A program made the translations under genes and the position numbers. This document shows, piece by piece, positions 1 through 5,404 of a stretch of DNA of 7,166 nucleotides. Position 1 is the stretch's first letter. Each line of letters begins with the position of its first letter. The DNA is from an uncultured Alistipes sp. (lineage in GTDB: Bacteria > Bacteroidota > Bacteroidia > Bacteroidales > Rikenellaceae), in the NCBI GenBank assembly GCA_900769745.1, contig CAAGHX010000010.1, positions 1-7,166 of the forward strand, given 5' to 3'. The notes beneath the pieces were generated by a model, which saw only the letters and a list, made by a program, of their open reading frames with translations, had not been told where the DNA came from and did no database searches.

Positions 1-278
1 ATGGGGATTATTTGATTGAGAGCCGACTCTACATCACTCTCTCGAAAGAGGACACGCCCACCGATTTTGTGAGCGCATATTTTGCCACGATTAACCCAAT
101 CGGTGAGCGTCACGAGCGATATGCGTAGTCGCCGTGCCGTCTCCTGACGAGTGAGGTATCTTGCATCTGATTTTGGGCGCAGAGGTCGCAGCTGCTGCAA
201 CTCGTCGCGCAAGGACTCTCGTATCATTTCCGAGAGCTGGTCGGCGGTCAAGCCGTTGAGATAAATTTCCTTTGCCAT
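1..278 (-). CDS. Excisionase-type helix-turn-helix DNA-binding protein (3' end beyond the window)
   Basis: The reading frame opens with ATG at 278 and stays open to base 1, giving 92 residues of a protein whose end lies outside the window. Residues 1-40 are hydrophilic and probably helical (LTADQLSEMIRESLRDELQQ). Residues from 42 onward form an excisionase/MerR-like helix-turn-helix of the HTH_17 type: LTRQETARRLRISLVTLTDW, then NRGKICAHKIGGRVLF, then the closing ESDVESAL helix. Small proteins of this build are common in Bacteroidales integrative and mobilizable elements, where they act as excisionases or as DNA-binding cofactors of integrase; assigning that role here is inference. It has its own upstream region with a possible -7 box and repeat array, and is separated from the preceding gene by a strong terminator, so it is probably transcribed alone or starts a new operon to the left. 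The family call is firm; excision activity is not shown. Confidence 0.85.
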   Translation of the reverse strand, partial: MAKEIYLNGLTADQLSEMIRESLRDELQQLRPLRPKSDARYLTRQETARRLRISLVTLTDWVNRGKICAHKIGGRVLFRESDVESALNQIIP

Positions 279-304
279 AGCGTTTTACATTTTTTGTTAC
301 GCTG

Positions 305-312
305 CAAAGGAA
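305..312 (-). promoter_or_regulatory. Possible -7 box for the excisionase-like gene
   Basis: On the minus strand this reads TTCCTTTG, one mismatch from the Bacteroides -7 consensus TAnnTTTG. It lies 26 bases before the ATG at 278. About 20 bases further upstream is a TTTT stretch (336-333) instead of a clean -33 TTTG. The repeat array at 361-464 lies just upstream, a suitable place for an activator or operator. Confidence 0.4.
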
Positions 313-360
313 CAGCATTATTTTCGGCTACTAAAACCGATAATTTCGTTACCTGGCTAT

Positions 361-395
361 GACACATTATGCCATTTCGAAGACACATTATGCCA
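361..395. repeat. 14-bp direct repeat GACACATTATGCCA x2, 21-bp period
   Basis: Two identical copies of GACACATTATGCCA stand at 361-374 and 382-395, 21 bp apart, which is two helical turns. Both end in ATGCCA. Further TGCCA/TGGCA motifs follow in the same gap at 420-424 and, inverted, at 440-444, 450-454 and 460-464. They lie between the terminator of the small regulator gene and the promoter region of the excisionase-like gene. This fits binding sites for a dimeric or recombination protein; the protein that binds is unknown. Confidence 0.7.
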
Positions 396-456
396 CAGAT
401 TTCGGAACGTGTTCTTGGTTGCCATTAGATGTCATCATCTGGCATCGTGTGGCATA
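389..456. repeat. Inverted repeat TATGCCACA / TGTGGCATA
   Basis: TATGCCACA at 389-397 is exactly complementary to TGTGGCATA at 448-456, with about 50 bp between. The right arm belongs to a run of three TGGCA motifs at exact 10-bp spacing (440, 450, 460). It is probably part of the same binding-site array as the direct repeat, not a hairpin, because the spacer is long. Confidence 0.55.
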
Positions 457-500
457 GTTGGCACAGGTTTGTAAAGGTATAAAAATATTTTACAAAGAAA

Positions 501-525
501 AGAGGGCAACGAGTCGTTGCCCTCT
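501..525 (-). terminator. Rho-independent terminator of the small HTH gene
   Basis: AGAGGGCAAC (501-510) pairs perfectly with GTTGCCCTCT (516-525), and one more G-C pair closes an AGT triloop. On the minus strand the stem is followed by TTTTCTTTG. It begins 15 bases after the stop codon at 541. The plus-strand flank has no U-run, so it acts on the minus strand, separating this gene from the excisionase-like gene. Confidence 0.85.
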
Positions 526-540
526 CTGTATAATGTTGAT

Positions 541-972
541 TTAATTAGAGCTATCCTCTTTTAACAAATACTCTTCCAACGCTGATTTTATTGCGGTAGC
601 GGAGTAGTAATAGATATTATCTTCTGTTCGTGAGTAGTCTCGACAACCTTGTAGCCACTTACTTTTCAACCACCGGTCAAGCGTTGGCCGAGTGATACCC
701 AACGCCTTTGCCAAGTCTTGTTTGCATAGCAGTCGCTCACCTTGAATATTTGTAAGGTAGAGGTCGTTTTGATGCGCCGCTATCCAGCGGTCAAGATTAC
801 GCAACGCCTTATCAACACCCTTTAACTCCTGCTCATAACTCTCGTATGCCCACACTCGCAGACTCTCCGCATCGAAGTTGGCAAACTCTTCACGCTTGCT
901 CAACTCCGCAACAAGTGTTTCATAACACTCCAACTCAGAAGCCTTAATCTCTATCTTTCGTCTGCGAGACAT
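541..972 (-). CDS. Small helix-turn-helix protein of unknown specificity
   Basis: This 143-residue protein begins at the ATG at 972. An in-frame TTG at 981 would add three residues (MKF), but the ATG is the better start. The N-terminal 70 residues are charged and probably helical, opening with the basic stretch MSRRRKIEIK. Residues 81-107 form a clear helix-turn-helix (CKQDLAKALGITRPTLDRWL). The C-terminus is another helix (SATAIKSALEEYLLKED). It has no enzyme motifs. It probably acts as a DNA-binding regulator or recombination cofactor of the element; I do not recognise a named family. The upstream gap holds 11-bp AT-rich repeats that may be its own operators. It ends in a strong terminator, so it is the last gene of its transcript. 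A DNA-binding role is likely; the regulon is unknown. Confidence 0.85.
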   Translation of the reverse strand: MSRRRKIEIKASELECYETLVAELSKREEFANFDAESLRVWAYESYEQELKGVDKALRNLDRWIAAHQNDLYLTNIQGERLLCKQDLAKALGITRPTLDRWLKSKWLQGCRDYSRTEDNIYYYSATAIKSALEEYLLKEDSSN

Positions 973-1022
973 AAATTTCAAATAAGAGTTATGTTACTTT
1001 GCATATTCTGCAAACTTTTACA

Positions 1023-1151
1023 GCGTTTAAATTGCTTTTAAATTATTTTTCACAAATGATTTTAAAGGCTTGCAAACTGCTGTGTTATAATATATTACAA
1101 ATTATTTACACTTTTAAAGCACTTGTTTTGCTTTTAAATAGCATTTAAATT
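1023..1151. repeat. Two pairs of 11-bp tandem repeats, GCnTTTAAATW
   Basis: GCGTTTAAATT and GCTTTTAAATT stand head to tail at 1023-1033 and 1034-1044. GCTTTTAAATA and GCATTTAAATT do so at 1130-1140 and 1141-1151. Looser copies lie between: an inverted one at 1059-1069 (reads GCCTTTAAAAT on the minus strand) and ACTTTTAAAGC at 1110-1120. The 11-bp period is one helical turn. The second pair overlaps the stop codon of the ATPase gene; the whole set lies just upstream of the small HTH gene. It is a plausible operator or iteron-like array. Confidence 0.65.
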
Positions 1152-2812
1152 ATAAACCAATCGGAAAGAGTCCCATTTGCGACATTCTTGATTTTACCTT
1201 GTTTTCGCATTTTAGTTAAGAGATTGGTAATCTTTGATTTCTTCTGAGCATCACTAAGCACATCCGGCAATAACTTCCATAATAACTGATCGATTTCTTT
1301 GCGAGTCAATGATTTATGATCTCTTAATACATTCAATAGAAATTCTTCACAACTCTTGCCAATCAACCCCTTATGTCCAGAGTACTCAATCTTCTTGCCA
1401 ACCTTTTGCGCAATATGTTTGGCAATGTATACATTAGGTTTGCGACCCTCAATGAGTTTTTTGCTCCGTAATCTCACAATCTCGTCATCTGATAATGGAC
1501 GTCCCAATTGTATGCGATTGAGTAATTCAATATCCATCAATGATAGATCTGTATTTGCAGCCAAGATATTGGCATAATTCATATCCATTATCTTGCCTGT
1601 AATGGTGACCTCCACCCTGTTATTAGACAAATTATAGTCAGGAAGAGGGAATAGACGCTTACGCTGAAAGTTGTACATCTTTCGAATGCCACTACCAATT
1701 GTATCAACCATCTTCAAACCAACCATAGCGGTAGCCAAAAACTGATTACGGTAGTTCTCTTCAGGGGCATTGCTTATTAGAACCCTCTCTATATTCCCAG
1801 GTATAAATGATCCTTTGTTCGAGAAAACCAGCTTATCTTCATACTCTACAACATTAATTTGTCCTCCGAGAGTATAATCCTGATGTGCAATAGCATTATT
1901 CAATGCCTCTCGAATCACATACGGCTCATATGTATCTATCTCCTCTGGGAATAGAGTTCTATGCTCTGGATTAATATAGCGATATTTAAGGTTTCGTATT
2001 TTCTCATATACCTTATCTACAGCCAAAACAAACGGGCAGGTAATGATTGCATAATCTCGTTCCACATTATCGCTACCTCGAAGTATCCATTTGATTTTTG
2101 CAACAGCTGGAGATATTAAATGCTCTGATTCCTCTTTACCTAACAATACAATCGCAGCCTTCGTAATCTTTCCTCGTTTTGTAATTTTTGCTTTATTCAG
2201 AAATGTTATGTCATCCCAAGTATTAGCTTCTTCGGCTTTGTCTGGATGTGCTTTTATGTATAATTCTTTTGCTTTTGCTAAAGCAATAGGGTCAATGTCA
2301 TCTAATGATGCATCTTCTAAAACTTCAGCACTCCAATCGCTCACTCTGACTTGATTTCTAATAGTTTCAATTTCTCCAATCCCCAACGCCTCTAAAGATT
2401 CTCCATCTCTACCATAATAATGACCTTGATAAGCAATAGGCATACCAAGTGGTGCAGGGGGAATCTCAAACATCACAACTCTCTTGCCATTGGTGTAACG
2501 CAACTCATATATTTCTATAAATGTATGTCGTCCAGTTGTTTGATCTGCAATCTTTTTCTTCATCGCGTCAAGCGATGGACGAGTATTCTTATATTGACTA
2601 CCAACAACTTCGTGTGTTGCATTTTCTACACCGAATACTAACCAAGCACATCTTTGGCTTTTCAGATTTGCCTCATTGCTAAGCGCTGAAAAATATTGAC
2701 CAAGTTGATGTTCATCAAAGCCATTAGCTGCTTTTTTGAATTCAACTACTTCGTTTTCCGCAGGCATATGCAGCAAGGTCTCTAATATATTAGCTAATTG
2801 TTCGGGTGACAT
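1145..2812 (-). CDS. Schlafen/AlbA_2 domain, GHKL-type ATPase and winged-helix protein
   Basis: This 555-residue soluble protein begins at ATG 2812. An in-frame TTG at 2833 lies inside the probable -7 box, so it is unlikely to be the start. Residues 1-150 form an AlbA_2 (Schlafen-type) domain: the EFK motif near residue 24 (E19 and E24 are five apart, as in the Schlafen nuclease site), LVFGVEN at 58-64, and YYGRDGES at 132-139. Residues from about 295 to 395 resemble the HATPase_c_4 fold: EALNNAIAHQDY (302-313) is the N-box and TIGSGIRKM (371-379) the glycine motif. The last 65 residues look like a winged helix. This architecture matches COG2865-type predicted regulators. Its biochemical role is unproven: transcription regulator, RNA nuclease or phage-defence protein are all possible. 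No partner effector gene is adjacent. It stands between integrase and accessory HTH genes, a typical cargo position, and is more AT-rich than the genes on the right. Confidence 0.88.
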   Translation of the reverse strand: MSPEQLANILETLLHMPAENEVVEFKKAANGFDEHQLGQYFSALSNEANLKSQRCAWLVFGVENATHEVVGSQYKNTRPSLDAMKKKIADQTTGRHTFIEIYELRYTNGKRVVMFEIPPAPLGMPIAYQGHYYGRDGESLEALGIGEIETIRNQVRVSDWSAEVLEDASLDDIDPIALAKAKELYIKAHPDKAEEANTWDDITFLNKAKITKRGKITKAAIVLLGKEESEHLISPAVAKIKWILRGSDNVERDYAIITCPFVLAVDKVYEKIRNLKYRYINPEHRTLFPEEIDTYEPYVIREALNNAIAHQDYTLGGQINVVEYEDKLVFSNKGSFIPGNIERVLISNAPEENYRNQFLATAMVGLKMVDTIGSGIRKMYNFQRKRLFPLPDYNLSNNRVEVTITGKIMDMNYANILAANTDLSLMDIELLNRIQLGRPLSDDEIVRLRSKKLIEGRKPNVYIAKHIAQKVGKKIEYSGHKGLIGKSCEEFLLNVLRDHKSLTRKEIDQLLWKLLPDVLSDAQKKSKITNLLTKMRKQGKIKNVANGTLSDWFII

Positions 2813-2830
2813 ATTCTTATTATTTTTTCT

Positions 2831-2838
2831 CAAAGTTA
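2831..2838 (-). promoter_or_regulatory. Probable -7 box of the Schlafen-like gene
   Basis: The minus strand reads TAACTTTG, an exact match to the Bacteroides -7 consensus TAnnTTTG, 18 bases before the ATG at 2812. No clear TTTG appears at the expected -33 distance. If used, it gives this gene expression independent of the integrase, with a short A-rich leader (GAGAAAAAATAATAAGAAT). Confidence 0.55.
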
Positions 2839-2859
2839 ATACAAATTCTTTAAATCTAG

Positions 2860-4161
2860 CTACTTCCTTGCGAAATAGGGATGATTCATCAACTCCATCG
2901 CCGTTTGCTCCTCGGTGATTTTGATGTATTTCATAAACTCCTTTTCGGTTTTATGTCCCGTAATCTTCATTATCGCAATCGTGGGAATGCCTGCCAAGTA
3001 CATATTTGTCGCTCCGCTACGGCGTGCAGTATGCGTCTTTACAAGTTCACACTTCTCTACCAGGTGCGACTTCTTCTCGCCATTCTCGATATACGACACC
3101 TCTACCATATCGACAATGCCCGCCTCGCGAGCAATCTCCTTAATATACTTATTCACCTTCTGCTCGTATGCCTTCGGTAGGTGATTCTCGTATTTGTCAA
3201 GAATTGATTGTAGCTCGGCACGAATAGGAATAACAACCCTATTACCTGTTTTTTGTTGTTTGAGGTCAATCACACACTGCCCGTTCTCCAATGTACGAAT
3301 ATTACCCTCATTGATAGTTGAGTAGTCGCTAAAACGCTGCGCAGTATAGCAGCCAACAAGGAAAATATCCCTTGCAATACTCTTATGTTTATCACCCTTC
3401 AAATCGACCTCGGCAATAGCCTTAATCTCCGACTCCGTAAGGTAGATGTTCTCGACCTCGGCGGTCAGTACACGAAACTTACGACTCTCAATCAAGCCAT
3501 TATCGTGCAACCCCTCCTCACGGGCTGCACGCATAATAATTTTCAGTTCTTTGATAAGACGACCTATTGTATTTATTGAATAGTCTTTGGTTGTAAAATA
3601 AGCAACAAAATCATCATAGAACCTCAAATCTATATCGCCGAAATCGTATCGCTTATGCTTTATCCTGCAAAATTCATCAAACTGAACAATAAAACCTTTG
3701 TAGTTCTTGACAGTCGAAAGCCCGTAGCGCAATTTGTGAATATTAAGACGCTCACCACTCTCCATCTCTCGTACATACCGTGCAATATAATCCGAGAGTG
3801 ACTCTCGGCTGCGCACACGATTGCCACCGACAATGCTACGAGGGTGATGGAACGCATAGACAATCTTCTCCAACTTTGTCTTTGTCATTGCGTGTTCGGG
3901 ATCTTTGGTAATCTCTCCAAGAATAAAACTTCGCAACTCAGAGAGATTTTTCATTAGTTCTCTTCCCTGCTGCTCGGTGAAATCATCGGTGAATGTAAAG
4001 CGACTCTTAACCGCCTGTTTCTTATTGTCCCAAACATCCGACAAAACCATATACTGAGTCTCAACATAGAAGGAAGTGCGCCTATCTACATTGAAACGAA
4101 TATATACTTTTGTCAGCACATTCTTGCGTGTTGTTCGAGTTTTGTATGCAAAAGTTGCCAT
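2860..4161 (-). CDS. int: Tyrosine recombinase / integrase of a mobile element
   Basis: This 433-residue site-specific recombinase cuts and rejoins DNA at attachment sites through a covalent phosphotyrosine. The N-terminal arm-binding-like domain (about 1-100) is of the Bacteroidetes type. It is followed by a core-binding SAM-like helical domain (about 120-225) and the catalytic domain (about 238-425). All catalytic residues are present: R276 (TAQRFSDY), K304 (QQKTG), H377 and R380 (THTARR), H403 (ITGHKT) and the nucleophile Y412 (FMKYIK). The length is normal for the family, so it should be active. It starts at ATG 4161 behind a perfect -7 box. It is the outermost gene of the element, next to a gene-free gap and then unrelated host genes, as expected for int beside its att site. 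No terminator follows it, so some read-through into the Schlafen-like gene 47 bp downstream is likely. Confidence 0.95.
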   Translation of the reverse strand: MATFAYKTRTTRKNVLTKVYIRFNVDRRTSFYVETQYMVLSDVWDNKKQAVKSRFTFTDDFTEQQGRELMKNLSELRSFILGEITKDPEHAMTKTKLEKIVYAFHHPRSIVGGNRVRSRESLSDYIARYVREMESGERLNIHKLRYGLSTVKNYKGFIVQFDEFCRIKHKRYDFGDIDLRFYDDFVAYFTTKDYSINTIGRLIKELKIIMRAAREEGLHDNGLIESRKFRVLTAEVENIYLTESEIKAIAEVDLKGDKHKSIARDIFLVGCYTAQRFSDYSTINEGNIRTLENGQCVIDLKQQKTGNRVVIPIRAELQSILDKYENHLPKAYEQKVNKYIKEIAREAGIVDMVEVSYIENGEKKSHLVEKCELVKTHTARRSGATNMYLAGIPTIAIMKITGHKTEKEFMKYIKITEEQTAMELMNHPYFARK

Positions 4162-4185
4162 AGCCCGTAATTTTAAGTCCTGCTA

Positions 4186-4193
4186 CAAAGATA
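4186..4193 (-). promoter_or_regulatory. -7 box of the integrase promoter
   Basis: The minus strand reads TATCTTTG, an exact match to TAnnTTTG, 24 bases before the integrase ATG. A TTTG at 4222-4219 on the same strand could act as the -33 element, but its 25-base spacing is a little long. The tandem repeat 4199-4220 occupies the space between the two, so a bound protein there would block or tune the promoter. Confidence 0.6.
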
Positions 4194-4198
4194 AGAAT

Positions 4199-4220
4199 TT
4201 TGTACGGCATTTGTACGGCA
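4199..4220. repeat. Perfect 11-bp tandem repeat TTTGTACGGCA x2
   Basis: TTTGTACGGCA occurs twice head to tail with no mismatch (4199-4209, 4210-4220). It lies 6 to 27 bases upstream of the integrase -7 box. Tandem direct repeats near int commonly serve as arm-type sites for the integrase N-terminal domain or as sites for an excisionase. Here they could also make int autoregulated. Function is inferred from position. Confidence 0.7.
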
Positions 4221-4352
4221 AACGTATATTTTTCTTAAATTTTTATTTTCGACACCTTCTTATATTCTGCCATAAAACACTGATATATAAGATAATTAAA
4301 ATTAAAAGGAATTAAATCTGATTAAAATTTATAGCGTTCGCTTCGGACCTCA

Positions 4353-4388
4353 AAAAACCCTTCTACAAGCACTTGTAGAGGGGTTTTT
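4353..4388. terminator. Bidirectional rho-independent terminator
   Basis: AAAAACCCTTCTACAAG (4353-4369) pairs with CTTGTAGAGGGGTTTTT (4372-4388) over 17 positions with only one G-U wobble. T-runs flank it on both strands: GTTTTTAATTTTTT on plus and GGGTTTTTTG on minus. It insulates the integrase promoter from right-hand transcription and would also stop any rightward read-through out of the element. Confidence 0.85.
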
Positions 4389-4401
4389 AATTTTTTACGC
4401 C

Positions 4402-4434
4402 TAAAGTGATTCGCATATTTCTAAGGGCACTTTA
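4402..4434. repeat. Short inverted repeat TAAAGTG / CACTTTA
   Basis: Two perfect 7-bp arms (4402-4408 and 4428-4434) with a 19-base spacer lie between the two terminators. They could form part of an attachment site or an operator, or arise by chance in AT-rich DNA. Confidence 0.3.
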
Positions 4435-4450
4435 CCTTATATATACAATG

Positions 4451-4481
4451 AAAAGAACCTGCCTCAATGACAGGTTCTTTT
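4451..4481. terminator. Terminator of the lipoprotein operon
   Basis: AAAAGAACCTG (4451-4461) is perfectly complementary to CAGGTTCTTTT (4471-4481) with a 9-base loop. On the minus strand the stem ends in TTCTTTTC, about 28 bases after the stop codon at 4509. It is symmetric enough to work in both directions, but its natural client is the gene to the right. Confidence 0.8.
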
Positions 4482-4508
4482 GCATTCATATTATCCGAAC
4501 AATTTAGC

Positions 4509-5387
4509 TTACTCCCAACCGCCGTTGATTTCACCTCCGATTTCGATTTTAACCTTATCGGGGTTGTTATTCAACGTAAGGTTGATAGTGTGCTGTGTAC
4601 CACTACGGAATACAAACTTACTCTCGACCAAATATGACACGCCGTGAGAAAGCACCTCGATAAGTGGAAGTTTATTCTCCAAACGCTGGGGAACGACAAT
4701 AGCAGTATAGACGCCATCTGACACCTTCTTGGCGGTAATGCTCTTTGCTGAATCGTATCCAAATTTAGTAACCACACCTGATGCAATGTCCACCACAGCT
4801 GTCGGAACTGTGTTGTGGATTTTTACCACAGCCTCCGTCGGAATATCGCCTTCGTAGTCCTCGCCCTTAAGTAAGTTGATAACCACCTTGCTCATCTTGT
4901 GGCTGAATGTGAGAGGCACTGCGTCCATCTTGCTGATTCCCGCCGCTTTCGCCCAGAGGAAATCGCTCGCCTCGTAACCACTCAAAGCTGTGGCTGTTTC
5001 GGGCGTTGACTGGTCAAGCTCAACAGAGAAGAGATACTCGTCAACTGATGCGGGCTTATCATATGGGTAGTAAGCATATACATCGAACTTACCATCTGCC
5101 CAATATATCGCAGGCGAATTAACCCACTTAGAGCCGTCGAAAGTCGATTTTACATTGTTGGCGTAGTTACCCGAAATCTGCAAAGGCTGTGCGGTCTCGC
5201 CTTCATATTGCGTAACAAATACTCCCATTGCATCGCCCGCCTCAAAAGCCGTTGCCGTTGCACGGGTTGTTGGGTACTCGGCCACAAACTGCATCTGGTT
5301 AGACGCTGTTGTGAACTCTTCGCCATCTTTCGAGCAGCTACTCATAACGAGAGCTGCCATTGCTGATAAAATAAATATCTTTTTCAT
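4509..5387 (-). CDS. Fimbrillin-family (Mfa-like) surface lipoprotein
   Basis: With the ATG at 5387 this is a 292-residue precursor. It opens with a lipoprotein signal MKKIFILSAMAALVMSSC, with the lipidated cysteine at residue 18. The following SKDGEEF is acidic, resembling Bacteroidetes lipoprotein export signals that send proteins to the cell surface. Fimbrillin-type features follow: TTRATATAFEAGDAMGVF (an Arg at 42 is a possible maturation site), IYWADGKFDVYAYYPY (about 94-109), VPLTFSHKMSKVVINL (157-172) and a C-terminal SGTQHTINLTLN ending GGWE. It is probably a pilin-like or accessory adhesin subunit; which pilus it belongs to cannot be told. An in-frame ATG at 5405 overlaps the stop codon of the upstream peptidase gene (TAATG). 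I prefer 5387 because a GAGAG ribosome-binding-like stretch precedes it and the signal peptide then has its usual form. Either start implies translational coupling with the peptidase gene. Confidence 0.85.
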   Translation of the reverse strand: MKKIFILSAMAALVMSSCSKDGEEFTTASNQMQFVAEYPTTRATATAFEAGDAMGVFVTQYEGETAQPLQISGNYANNVKSTFDGSKWVNSPAIYWADGKFDVYAYYPYDKPASVDEYLFSVELDQSTPETATALSGYEASDFLWAKAAGISKMDAVPLTFSHKMSKVVINLLKGEDYEGDIPTEAVVKIHNTVPTAVVDIASGVVTKFGYDSAKSITAKKVSDGVYTAIVVPQRLENKLPLIEVLSHGVSYLVESKFVFRSGTQHTINLTLNNNPDKVKIEIGGEINGGWE

Positions 5388-5404
5388 AGTTTTCTCTCGT
5401 TTCA

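Larger units (their letters stand above)
4162..4508. other. Gene-free junction region between mobile element and host genes
   Basis: I see no credible gene in this 347-bp gap. It holds, from left to right: the integrase leader and -7 box; the 11-bp tandem repeat; a very AT-rich stretch (about 4221-4333); a short GC-richer patch (AGCGTTCGCTTCGGACCTC, from 4333); a bidirectional terminator; an inverted repeat TAAAGTG/CACTTTA (4402-4408, 4428-4434); and a second terminator belonging to the lipoprotein gene. The element-host junction (attL or attR) probably lies here, most likely between the tandem repeat and the first terminator. The exact core cannot be set because the other element end is not in view. 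I found no tRNA or tRNA fragment. Confidence 0.5.

Noticed and set aside
91..318. Minus-strand 75-codon open frame overlapping the excisionase-like gene
   Set aside because: It is an out-of-frame shadow; the HTH protein in the neighbouring frame has a clear family match and the shadow protein is basic, low-complexity and without motifs.
361..464. CRISPR array
   Set aside because: The repeats are only 14 bp with 7-bp gaps and no cas genes are present; the other motifs are in inverted orientation.
1086..1098. AT palindrome TAATATATTA as a terminator or operator
   Set aside because: The 10-bp palindrome is purely A/T and has no U-run or loop; it is likely a by-product of the AT-rich gap.
1110..1140. 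Hairpin-like AAAAGC/GCTTT as a terminator for the Schlafen-like gene
   Set aside because: The stem is about five pairs and is followed on the minus strand by A-rich, not T-rich, sequence.
4076..4315. Plus-strand 79-codon open frame across the integrase start and junction gap
   Set aside because: It overlaps the integrase start and its promoter antisense, its encoded sequence is a translation of AT-rich DNA, and it has no ribosome-binding or family signal.
4331..4352. Possible tRNA 3' fragment (GTTCGCTTC) as an attachment site
   Set aside because: It looks faintly like a T-arm, but the flanking five bases do not pair and no acceptor stem or anticodon arm can be built on either strand.
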